Shown here: positions 54,214 through 64,000 of the stretch, in pieces
How positions within the stretch are numbered: the first letter of the stretch is position 1
How the letters are laid out: each line of letters starts with the position of its first letter
Origin: Buddleja alternifolia
Lineage: Eukaryota > Streptophyta > Magnoliopsida > Lamiales > Scrophulariaceae
Assembly: GCA_019426215.1 (NCBI GenBank)
Contig: CM033396.1
Span: 25,311,101 to 25,375,100, forward strand
Reading direction: 5' to 3'
DNA length: 64,000 nt
Notes under the pieces: generated by a model
What the model was told of the DNA's origin: nothing
Seen by the model: the letters and a program-made list of their open reading frames with translations, nothing else
Database searches by the model: none
Translations under genes and position numbers: made by a program

Positions 54214-55928
54214 GAATGCATGGACACTATAGCAACATGGCCGACTGAAAAGCTTGGCCTTAGTTATTTCTTTTTTCCTTTTCTTGATTAATGAAAAGTG
54301 AGTTATAATTAATAATTCTACTAAAGAAAAGCACCTTTTCCTGGGATATTTTATTTTATTGCATGAGTACATCGGTCAATTTCTCATAGCTGCAACTCAT
54401 GCATTATTTTTTGGAAACAGTTTGATGATTCTATTTAGACGAAATTGTATATTCGGTCCCAATCAAGAGGATGTTGAACAACTTCGGTCTGTTATAACTT
54501 TACGGGTGTCAGAAAGTTAGGCTCTCAATTTACTATTATCGCAAAATTGTTCAACACCACTAGTTTTTGGACAAGATTGTCATGTGAGTATCACGTGACT
54601 GTTAATTACCTTGACTTGGAGAAAAAAATTCATTTCAAAGGCACATGATCAGTGCTTGAAATAGGGAAACCGAAAAAACTCATGTTGAATTTCATGATTA
54701 AAGACTTCTTGTGTCTCTTTGATTAGCAGAATTAACGACCATGTGACACTCATATTATGAAGTATGTCAAAAATCTTACAACATGAATCAAATGTGTATT
54801 AATTTTAAAACGAGGGAACAACTTTGCGAAGCTCTACCTCTATCCAATAAGTCCAACAATGCAGTTTTGCCTAATTTTCTATCAATCGAGATCCAAAATG
54901 TCCAATTCATCAATAATGGTACGGAAAAGACTACCAATAATTTTGTGCCACTTGGCATCAATTATAGAGTCGGGACGTCCTTTTTCTTCAGGATTGAGAG
55001 TTAAAGTGCTGAAAGAAATTTTTGTCAAAAGAACAAAGTGCTGCATCAAATGGTGTGATGAAAAATATGCTTTTGTTCAATGCTTATCTTGTGTTGGTGG
55101 TTTATGTCCTATTCGGATCACCCTTCTTTCACGAAACGAAATTCAGACCAAGCATTCACCACAAATAATGAATTGTGTCATGAAAAATGCTAAGGATTTG
55201 ATGTTTTTATTTTTTAATTTATTTTGGCATGAGTTCTAATAATTATATTTTTTATTTTATCAATAATTGAATGGTATATGCATGTTTCCTTATAATCATC
55301 CATATATAGAAAGACTAACTCTGATGATTTTGTGTATCTGAATCGCTCTATTTCGAATCGGTCACACACATATGTAAAGCTTAGCATTAACGGATATTAC
55401 GTAATTAATCAAATCATCTATCATTACTTGATGATATTGTAGCCATTTTGTAGGAATGTTGCATTATAACTCAACATTATTCTTTAAAAAAAATCTACTA
55501 ATAACTATATAGCACATCCAAATCATTATATTTCGCAAATGTTGCATTGAAACAGGAACTATGGCCTTCAAGGCAACTACCACAATTATTCCTTATAGCT
55601 ATGACATCTACTTCTTCCTAGAATAGTTAGTTTATTAATCATAATTATCCTGTAGTTCTTCACTTTTTGTGGTTTGTTCATAATTATTAATTTCCACATA
55701 GTTTGAAAAGAAAAAGAAAAAGAAAGGAAGAAAAAATGGTGATGATACAAGGAATTGTGTATTTAATGTCGACTGTTTTTGAAGGTTGTGAAAAACTTCT
55801 CGGTCGTGTTCAATTGTGCCAAACTCCAACCCATATTTCAAATGTGCTGCCGCCGTCCAATTTGTATTTTACTTTTCATTGCGTTATTCCAGACGATGCG
55901 TGATGGGATCATAATTCAACGTATCAAT
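54214..55928. other. SWEET upstream region and unassigned DNA
   Basis: No second gene supported. Open frames at 54859-55239 and 55703-55903 have no recognised motifs or likely splice context. AT-rich. Confidence 0.4.
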
Positions 55929-56100
55929 TGTTAGAATAAAGCAAGAAATAAATAAACGAATTTACGTGGTTCACTTAAATTGGAAAATACTTGAGGGTCG
56001 AGAAAGAATTCAATTTATTATGGGGAAATTAATTATCAAATACAGGAACCTATCTTACGTGGATGAAAGGGTATCCAAGATAGTCTAACAGAAGTGGTAA
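55929..56100 (-). mobile_element. Copia-type LTR fragment
   Basis: TGTTAGAATAAAGCAAG followed by TTTACGTGGTTCAC resembles the inner end of the LTRs at 35272 and 40038. The remainder is not traceable. Confidence 0.35.
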
Positions 56101-56155
56101 AATAATTATTTTGCCCCTAAAAATAGATAGAAAAACTTGAATTGGGTGTTTGGGT

Positions 56156-56180
56156 GGGGGGGGGGGGGGGGGGGGGGGGG
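56156..56180. repeat. Run of 25 G
   Basis: Homopolymer G tract in GC-rich DNA (56140-56340). The length is probably unreliable in any assembly. Confidence 0.9.
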
Positions 56181-56695
56181 CGTTATTAGCTGGCGGGGTT
56201 GTTGGATAGGGTCTAACCCTGGCGGCCTTGAAAGGGTTGTTTGTAGGCTTGGATAGGGTCGGGTAGTAGTGTGATTGGGTTGGAGAGGGTGGCGTGCGAT
56301 GGGAGTATGACCCTCGAGGTGGTGGGAGGATGTGGCACGCAAAAACTTAATTCCTTCCTAGATCAAAATCTATTTTTAGAATCATTTAAAAAAAATTCTC
56401 AATCCAAATCCACTCCTCAATTCAAATTTTTCAATCTAAACATATCCTAAGAAAACTCAAGGAGGATAATCCCCTACTGTAAAACACGTTGTACAAGGTG
56501 AAAAGAACATCTGCACCATCTATGGTCCAAAATTGCAATATTCATGATAATATATATGTGGAGGTTGTATACGTGGTCTGTGGAGGTTCGTGCCCATCGC
56601 TTTTGACAATGTATCAAAATATTATCATGTGATATTAAACTAATGCATTATAAGATACTCCATAAATTTTAAACAAGTTTGTTAAATTCATTTGA

Positions 56696-56841
56696 GTAGT
56701 GTCTTAACTTGAAAATTATTGATGTTTTAAATTCATCAAAAACTAATTAATTGCAACAATTTCTTACAGTAGTGTCTTAACTTGAAAATTATTGATGTTT
56801 TAAATTCATCAAAACAAATAAATTGCAACAATTTGTTACAA
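56696..56841. repeat. 73-bp tandem duplication
   Basis: Two copies of a 73-bp unit beginning GTAGTGTCTTAACTTG (56696 and 56769) with a few differences. Confidence 0.85.
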
Positions 56842-57733
56842 GAATTAGAGGGTGGTGAAAAAGCGATAACCTATAAATTAACAATGGTACATAGTGTGAT
56901 CCTCACATCTCATATGGGATACAAATTAAAATATTACACTAGTTCTAATTTATAAGCATTGGCCAAAGAACCCATGTGTCATTTGATTACTATTTTAGGC
57001 AAATATTTCAAAGTCTAATTTTAATTTAGAATGCAAACAACTGATTTAGAAGCATTTCTCGTGTCCATCGAGTTCGCGGGCCCTGGCTTATAAATGTTCT
57101 ATCAAATAATAGTTTGTTGTTTTAGATATTTTAATTGTCCTCCTAATTTTTCTGTATGGTATGGCAGTCTACAATAGTTAAATATTCTTTTTTATAGATA
57201 GATTATATATACTTAATCTACGTGCCGTATGAATTGTGGAGCATTAGTTAGAAGATAGAGTTTTATAGCAAAAGAACTAAAGGATAAACATCTAATTAAT
57301 AATGGCTTTATATCTCAAAAAAACTGAGTAGTGGAGAAAATTAAGCGGGTGTATGTTTAACCTTATCCAAAATATCCTACATGATATCTTGGAGTTTATG
57401 AAATGTTGGATCTTATAGCTATTAAGTAGTAGTATTAAATGAGATCATTAAGTCTAGAAGATATTTTTAAATATTTGAGTGTTTGGTTTAATGAGTGTTT
57501 ACATTGATGTATCATGCATAGCCAAAAATGGCATGCTACCATTAGGATTAGGTATATTTCTATATGTGAATATATTTTTCATTACATCCCATAAGTATGA
57601 TAAATTAATTTTGCTCCGAATAGAATTTATTTGCAATTATTTTACGAAAATAAAGAAATTGCAACTTCTTGTCTGGACTTTCGAATCAAAATATATGCTT
57701 GCAAGTTCCATGCTGGTCGATCAAATTTTGTAT
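56842..57733. other. Unassigned AT-rich stretch
   Basis: No supported ORF. An 85-codon frame at 57479-57736 has no family features and runs into the Mutator-like element boundary. Confidence 0.4.
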
Positions 57734-57742
57734 TAGATTATT

Positions 57743-59420
57743 GGAAAAATTACGCCTAGACTCCTTGTAGTTAGGCTTAACTACAAATAAGCTCCCAACT
57801 TTAATTACTCACACCCCCTATAGTTTGTAAATATTTACATCCCTCAACTTCTGTTAGGCTTACACTATGGTTCCATTAAAAATTTAGTGATCTGACTAGA
57901 ATGCCCTTATAATCAATATTATTGAATTTTTTTATCAGAAATTGAAATTTTGAAGAAGAGAAATACAAAGAATATTAAATAAATGTTAAAATATCAGAAA
58001 TTCTTTTATAAATATTAGAAAAAGATCTGAAAAAATATAAAAAATATTCAGTTAATACCAGAATAATACAAACATCTAAAAAAAATATAAAAAGGATTTC
58101 GTAAATGTCAAAAAAATTATGAAAAAATATAAAAATATTTAGTAAATGTTAGAATTTATTATAATAATATTCAAAATTTAGTATTAAAAATGATTACAGT
58201 AAATAAAAAAAATGTTTAGTAAAATTAGAAATTAATACGAAAAAATTAGAAAAGATCTTAAGAATTTAAAAATATTTAGAAAAATATATATTATAAAAAA
58301 TATCTTAAAAATATAAAAAATTAATTAGTAAATGTTAAAAAAATTGAAAATTTACAAAAATATTTAGTAAAGTTTAGAAATTATTATAAAATATTCCACA
58401 TTATTATAGTGTATTGAAAAAATTTGATAAATATTATAAATTATTATCAAAAGATTAGAAAATATCTTTAAAGTATAAAACATATTTAGTTAAATGTTAA
58501 ATTTTTTTTGAAAAACATAGATAATATTTAGTAATTAAATGTTAGAAAGTATTTGAAAAATATTAGAAATTATTATAAAAATATTTGAAAATAAATGAAA
58601 ACTTTATAAATATTAAGTAAATATGAGAAATATCTGAATGTTTATTATAAACATATTAAAAATATGAAATTTTAGAGAATATTGTATTTAAATTGAACAA
58701 ATAATTTTTTGAATTTTCAAATTATTCAGAAAATTTATTTTGGTAAAATTAAATTTAAATTTTTTATTTTCAGAATAATTAAGCATTTAATTTTATAAAA
58801 AATATTAGCTTGAATTTCAAAATTTGAAAATAAATGTCAACAAAGAAAAAATGCAACTAAGGAGATGACTGCCATGGAAGAAGAAGACTTGCATCTTCAT
58901 CTCCCCACCGCCACCGCCACCATCACGCATCGCACCCCCACCACCTCGCCACCCCAAAGATTGTGATTGATTCGAATCAAATTGATTGAAATCGATTCGA
59001 GTCAATTTGATAAAACTCGATCAAAATCGATTCGAAATCAAATTGATTCCTTTCAAAACAAGCCTATATCAGCAGACAAGGACATAGAGGGATGCGTAGT
59101 GGTGGGAAGCGGCGGTGGCACAAGGCAGCAGCAGTGGTCGAATAATTGAAGATGAAGAAGACGTCTTGGGTTTCCTTTCCTATCTTCTTTTTTGCTTTCC
59201 TTTTTATTTTAACTTTCTTTTATTTTCTAATTTCTTGATTTCTTTTTGCTTTATTTTTTTATGGTCTAGTCAAGGGCATTTTCGACTTTTCAACAATTCT
59301 ATTAGGGCAAATTCGTCGTATAAAGTTTTGCAAACTAAATGAGTGTGTGAGTAATTGAAAAAAATTGGGGGTATATTTGTAATTAGACCTAACTACAAGG
59401 GGTGTGCACGTACTTTTCCC
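57743..59420. mobile_element. Non-autonomous Mutator-like element, 1.68 kb
   Basis: Terminal inverted repeats of about 75 bp: left GGAAAAATTACGCCTAGAC, with shared CTTGTAGTTAGG and AATTACTCACAC, and the reverse complement of these ending at 59420. Perfect 9-bp target duplication TAGATTATT (57734-57742 and 59421-59429), diagnostic for Mutator-like elements. The interior has no transposase. It consists of a degenerate AT-rich repeat array (57930-58640) and a GC-richer 300-bp island (58860-59150). Confidence 0.9.
57930..58640. repeat. Degenerate AT-rich tandem array
   Basis: About ten diverged copies of a roughly 55-60 bp unit around AATATTTAGTAAATGTTAG and AAATTATTATAAAAATATT, inside the Mutator-like element. 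Confidence 0.7.
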
Positions 59421-59429
59421 TAGATTATT

Positions 59430-60558
59430 TGTATGATAAAGTTATCCTATAACAATTATTATTATTGACATTATCATACTTATTTACTAGAAAAATCATT
59501 TGTCATACTTCAATTGTTATTTGTTTGGACAGTTTCAACAGTAAATATAATGAGTAATGACATCCATAAATTAAACTAGAATTATTTTAATTGTGATTAA
59601 AATAGGAATCCTACTGTTATAAGAAAATAAATATTGAAATAAATTTATCTTAGTTAATATCAAAATTATCTGATAGAGATATCACGTATCTCATTCTCTT
59701 CTAGAAATACTTTCTCTCTTCTTCTTTAGAGCGTCACCAAAAGCTCGAAGCGTTTAGGTGTGCAAACTTCAAAAGTTGATCGTTATAGTGGCCTTTTTGC
59801 CATGGTGAGAAATTCTTATTCCTGATCAATCTGGAATAAGAACAATGAAGACATGTTCAAAATTTACAATTTACAAAGCTACGAAGCATATCGATGAGTG
59901 TGATCCAGATACGCGAGTATTTAACAACCCATTGCATTTATAGGTAAACTTGGTTCATTCACCTATTACTTGTGTTATGTGATTAATTTCCAAATTATTC
60001 TTGATTGAAGGTAAGTGTTTGTCTTTGCATACAAACATTTTTAATGTAGTGTGACTTGATTAATTCTTCTATATATCATTAGATTTTTATTTTTAATTTT
60101 ACATGTGTATTGGTGCTCAAATATATACTGATGATCCTCTTCTTAATTTATTATCCTTTTTATTCTTATCTGAGGTAATTATGAAGGCCAGAAGACTTAT
60201 AATTGAATTACTCTCGACACCAAAACAAAAAAAAAAAGATTATTCTCGACACTAAATAAAAAAACAATTATAGACAAAATGTGAAGTGCAATGTTGACTT
60301 TTTCACTAAATATACATTATAGGTACCAATAAATAAAATAATTTTTTAGTTTGTCACTGTAGTGACCTTTAATGACAAGAAACCTTTTTAAATTGTTACT
60401 ATTGACAATTAATGACATGTGTAGTGATAACTTACTAACAACACACATCTAGTGAGAACTATATTTGCTGTCACTAAGTTAGGAAAAAATTTACTTTTGG
60501 TACTATTAGAGTACGTGATGAATGTTTTAGCACACCTAAAATACTATTTATATTATCT
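59430..60558. other. Unassigned stretch
   Basis: AT-rich, no supported ORF. A possible MITE-like patch around 60340-60480 (TTTGTCACTGTAGTGACC and TGCTGTCACTAAGTTAGG) was not resolved. Confidence 0.35.
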
Positions 60559-61955
60559 TGATACATAATATGGCAATGGTAAATAATGTTCGAACCCAAT
60601 GGAGTGTAGATCAATTACGATTGTTAGCTACTTATGATACTTAAGTAAAAAGCGGGGGGGGGGGAGGACACGAGATTTAAACAATAAAGAAAAGTCCGGT
60701 GAATTGTAATTAGCCATCATCTTCCCTATTAGATTATAGATACGCAAGATTAATTCTACCCAAGTAGCCAACTAAGAGAAACAATGGTAGCATATGAACC
60801 TCTTGCTCTTTTCTTAGGTATGATTTACCAGCGAATAGCCAATCAATAAATCCTAACTTCCAAAAAGCATCTAGAGATTAGGCTTTCGATTCATTTAAGG
60901 AGAAACATTAATCACAAAAAGGGACTTGACATCAATAGTCAATCCATCTAGCATGAATTAAATCTAATTAAATTGATTTTCCCGAAGGACCTAATATCAA
61001 ACATTCATCAATATTAATTCCGAGTTGCTACTAAATAAGGCCCTAATTGATAACAATTTAACCTTCTAGCAATAGATCAATGAAACATAAGAACAAATTG
61101 TATATCTAAGTCAAGCGTTTAATCAAGCACTAAGTACGCAATCAAGAAAATTAAATACTCAAAATAGAAATTATATTAGGAACAATAATCTTACAAATCA
61201 AGATGATGATTTCAATTTATAATTTGCCCCGATGGGGTTCTTAGCATCTAAATGTTGTCTTCCAAGCTAAAAAATCCCACAAAGTGCAAAATACAAAGAG
61301 AGAACAATTATGGTGGGGGGGGGGGGGAGATACCCTATAATGGCTTAAAGGCCTATTTATAAGCCCAGATTTGAACCCAAGACGGACAGCTCACACTAAA
61401 GGGCGAGCAAACAATAGCTCCCGTTCTATCTTGTTGCGATGAACGTTTTTGCTAGCCACAGTCTCGTGGCAAGTTTTGATAAACATCAGATTGAGATGAT
61501 TCAAGTTGTTTTGGAAAGCTAAGACATAGATATACAACTCTGTAAAAGGACCCAAGAACTCATTCATCTGTTAAACATGCATCCGTAAGATCCATCATAA
61601 TATGAGACTTCATTTTGATCTTTTGATTTATTCATTTACGTTGCCTTTTTCGCCTTCTTATGAAACTTTTTGATCTTAGTCTTCAACATATAAAATGAAT
61701 CTACATCTCTTAGATTTACAATAGCATAAGAGTAAAGTTCATTGGAATTTTGTGGAGAGAGTTACGTAAAAAATGCTAATGCTGCGCTTGGAGAATCGTT
61801 TATTCTGAACTTCGTGTTATTTTCTTCATTTTCCTAAAATGTCTTTAGATGATCCTACAAGATAAAATTAAGATTTTAGACAAATATTTAGCATCAAATA
61901 TCGAATAAAAGCATTAGAATTAGACTAGATTACTAGGCATATAAAGCATTTAACA
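60559..61955 (-). repeat. Ath-7 3' LTR
   Basis: About 1.4 kb from TGATACATAATATGG to AAGCATTTAACA; the inner end adjoins the polypurine tract (minus AAGTGTAGGGGTGTT, 61956-61970). A minus-strand TATAAATAG is at 61353-61361. G runs at 60653-60663 and 61315-61328. The outer end is inferred from TG and the start of LTR-like text. No GC palindromes here. Confidence 0.7.
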
Positions 61956-62969
61956 AACACCCCTACACTTTGTCTTTTGCACGTCCATGTGCAAAACAAT
62001 AAAAAACTACAATTGAGGGACATGAATCAAAGAAAGAATTCCACTTTCCATTGCATTTCGCGTATGCAACAAGCATTTAAACCCCTAGCTTCTCCCAAGA
62101 GGACAAGCTTAGTCTCATGAGGATTTTCAGAGATAAACCCATAAAATCGACACAAAAACAAAAAGGAAACAAAGCAAGTAATTTTCTTAGCGATCTTCTA
62201 AAATGAGGTCTCAAGGGAAAAACTAACATAATCCACAAGATAAGTAAAAAAATGTATCAACTTCTACTCTCGAATTCATGCATGCTCCGAGATAATTCAT
62301 AAAAAACAGAACCGCAAAATCATCTATGCAAATCATGCGTTTACAATCATCCATTTTATTTTCCTAAGCATTATGAAAATGAAGATCACTTTAAACCGAA
62401 ATTTCATTCTCATTCCATTAAAATTTCATTACTTTCCATGACATAAACTTTCATTCTATTTCATTAATTTTTGTTCCATTTCATTACATGACATGCTCTT
62501 TCGAGTCGCAAAGGGAGTCGAATGCTATGGCGGAGTTTCTCCCATTGTCCCCTTATTTTGACTTTTACGCCAATTATTTGTCAATCCACTGAGATTCCAC
62601 CCGGCTCACTCAACGGGATCCATAGCTTAATGACAATCCACTTTGTCACCACATTTAATCACCACAGACCTACATTGGTTCTAAGTTTTCAATGTGCAAA
62701 AGGACTTGTAAGGAATAAATGTAATCACAAAATCACACATTTGATCATGCAAAATTATGATATTAAATAAACTTTTCTATGAACATGCACTTCAATGATG
62801 ATATCTGCTTCAACATCTTTAATTTCTCAATTAGATCAAGTTAAATTCCCACTTAATAAATCATGAATAAAGATCAATCGTAAATTCGCTTATTTCAAAT
62901 TATTCAATCAAAAACAAAGACTAAAAATCACAAAGAAAGAAAAAAAGAAAGCAAAACCAAATTTGACCT

Positions 62970-63006
62970 CTCCCCCCACACTTAAAACTTACGTTGTCCT
63001 CAATGT
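62970..63006 (-). other. Ath-7 internal hairpin (degenerate) plus polypurine tract
   Basis: Minus strand ACATTGAGGACAACGT (63006-62991), then TTAAGTGTGGGGGGAGA. One arm has a substitution that breaks a pair. Confidence 0.6.
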
Positions 63007-63091
63007 AAAGCACTCAACGCTAAGATAAGAACAAATTAAATAAAAAGAAGGGGATAGAGACATCAAATTTGGAGGTGGATTTTCAACCACG

Positions 63092-63117
63092 CTTGGGTTG
63101 CCTCCCAATAATCGCCT
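63092..63117 (-). other. Conserved hairpin, Ath-7 copy
   Basis: Minus strand ATTGGGAGGCAACCCAAG (63109-63092). The outermost pair is lost; the inner five remain. The usual AAGCGCTT before it is reduced to GGCGATTA. Confidence 0.7.
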
Positions 63118-63212
63118 TTTTTTAACGTCATTGCTCGATGTTTCAGCTCCTATCAACCCGAATCTCGCAATGGAACTTGTGCTAGTTGATGTGTTTTGTT
63201 GTCCACCATTTT

Positions 63213-63485
63213 CTATGCCATCATTTTAACTTTATCAATAAAGGAAATAGCCTTCACATCCGAGGACATCATGGAGTTCAGTTTGTTGAATTTAACAATT
63301 TCACCATCAAATTCCATGGAAAGAGTGCCCTCATGGACATTCACAATTGTTCGAGCCTTCTTGAGGGGAGAACATCCTAAAAGAATGGGGACGGATTTAT
63401 GGAACCATCATCTTCTATGTTTAATACATAATAATTTGCTGGAAAAATTAGATCGTTCACCTGTACGAAAACATCCTCAAGTACC
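63213..63485 (-). pseudogene. Ath-7 protease, C-terminal half, frameshifted
   Basis: Minus reading VLEDVFVQVNDLIFPANYYV and, in a second frame after a shift near 63385, LLGCSPLKKARTIVNVHEG and TLSMEFDGEIVKFNKLNSM, the usual end of an Athila-type aspartic protease domain. The active-site half lies upstream of the copia LTR and outside the window. Stop at 63213-63215. Residues read LLGC where the family has LLGR. Confidence 0.75.
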
Positions 63486-64000
63486 TGTTAGGAATTCGAT
63501 CAGATGCGCAGCGGAAGGCGAATAATCATGGATTCCTAAAGCTGAATCACTTTATGGCGTTTAATAATTTTATATAAATAGAAACAAGAACACAACGATT
63601 TACCATTATCGAAGACTCATTCGTTTCTTGATAGTCTACACAGCAGCAATCCCAGGGACTCCTGCCTCTAGATATCATGCCGTAATAAAACTTGAAGAAA
63701 ATCCACCTCCTTTGACTCCACCATGGCCGACGGCGATAAAGGAAGGGGAGAGAGAATTTTCTCTTCTTCTTTCTTTGCTGTCAAGTTTATTATGAGTGAC
63801 TTAAGTTTTTCATCTAGGTAGTTAGGTATATATAAAGAGTGATGAGCTTGGAATTAATTAATTCCATGAGCCCATCAAACTCCCTGTACACGCCTAATCA
63901 ATCCTAAATTGGGCTAAGTTGACTTTCAACTTAGTCCAATTATTAATTAAGTCCAACATATTTTGATCCAATTAAGATATGATATTAATTAATAATTATC
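63486..64000 (-). mobile_element. Copia-type LTR, partial at window edge
   Basis: Starts TGTTAGGAATTCGATC and matches the first roughly 520 bp of the LTR at 17473-19230 (shared ATGCGCAGCGG, CCTCTAGATAT, GGTATATATAA and TTAACTTTCAACTTAGTCC-like text). Runs off the window, so solo or full element cannot be decided. Confidence 0.75.

Larger units (their letters stand above)
60559..63485 (-). mobile_element. Ath-7: deletion derivative of an Athila element, 3' part
   Basis: Minus-strand copy: 3' LTR 60559-61955, polypurine tract, 1-kb 3' region (its text near 62080-62160 matches 22440-22540 of Ath-2), internal hairpin with polypurine tract (62970-63006), post-ORF hairpin (63092-63117) and the end of a protease. 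Everything between protease and the hairpin (RT to integrase) is missing. Upstream it is cut at 63485 by a copia LTR. Confidence 0.8.

Noticed and set aside
54859..55239. 126-codon plus-strand open frame upstream of SWEET
   Set aside because: No family similarity, no clear splice or promoter context, overlapped by another frame of equal quality.

Overview
The window is nuclear DNA of a flowering plant, most likely a eudicot. The evidence is an intron-containing SWEET sugar-transporter gene, Athila-type Ty3/gypsy retrotransposons primed by tRNA-Asp, copia elements primed by tRNA-iMet, tRNA-derived SINEs, and Mutator- and hAT-like MITEs. I see no bacterial or organellar features. I recognise one host gene, on the minus strand at 52010-54113. 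Nearly everything else is transposon sequence, nested up to three deep.

Layout. Copia element CopB (14360 to about 16742, minus) was cut by CopA (left window edge to 14359, minus). The LTR of CopA was in turn cut by the 12.0-kb Athila-type element Ath-1 (1120-13142, plus; target duplication ATAAG). Ath-1 has decayed gag and pol, but an intact extra ORF lies between pol and the 3' LTR. To the right, the old Athila copy Ath-3 (about 16743-34483, minus) contains a copia LTR (17473-19230), a Mutator-like MITE (19298-19682) and the 12.3-kb Ath-2 (20469-32729, minus; duplication GTTGA). Ath-2 keeps a long gag-protease ORF but has no reverse transcriptase or integrase. Its 5' LTR was cut by Ath-4 (26535-30939, plus; duplication GTAAG), which lacks its 3' LTR.

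The stretch 34484-42453 holds a copia solo LTR with TGAAC duplications, a truncated deletion derivative (Ath-6), an LTR-like piece and a SINE. Ath-5 (42459-47872, plus; duplication TCCCT) is a complete 5.4-kb non-autonomous element with one ORF. From 47873 to 57733 the DNA is mostly unique and AT-rich, and it contains the SWEET gene. A 1.68-kb Mutator-like element with 9-bp duplications follows (57743-59420). The right end holds another deletion derivative, Ath-7 (60559-63485, minus), cut by a copia LTR that runs off the edge.

How the parts relate. The seven Athila-type copies differ widely in coding capacity but share cis-acting modules. These are a tRNA-Asp primer site; a small hairpin 38-46 nt after the last codon of the gag/pol-derived ORF, with a compensatory base-pair change in Ath-5; and a second hairpin next to an internal polypurine tract. 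Several families also carry arrays of GC-rich palindromes just upstream of the LTR TATA box. The simplest reading is that degenerate and non-autonomous copies kept the signals needed to be copied in trans. Two of the non-autonomous families (Ath-4, Ath-5) share a C-terminal protein region I do not recognise.
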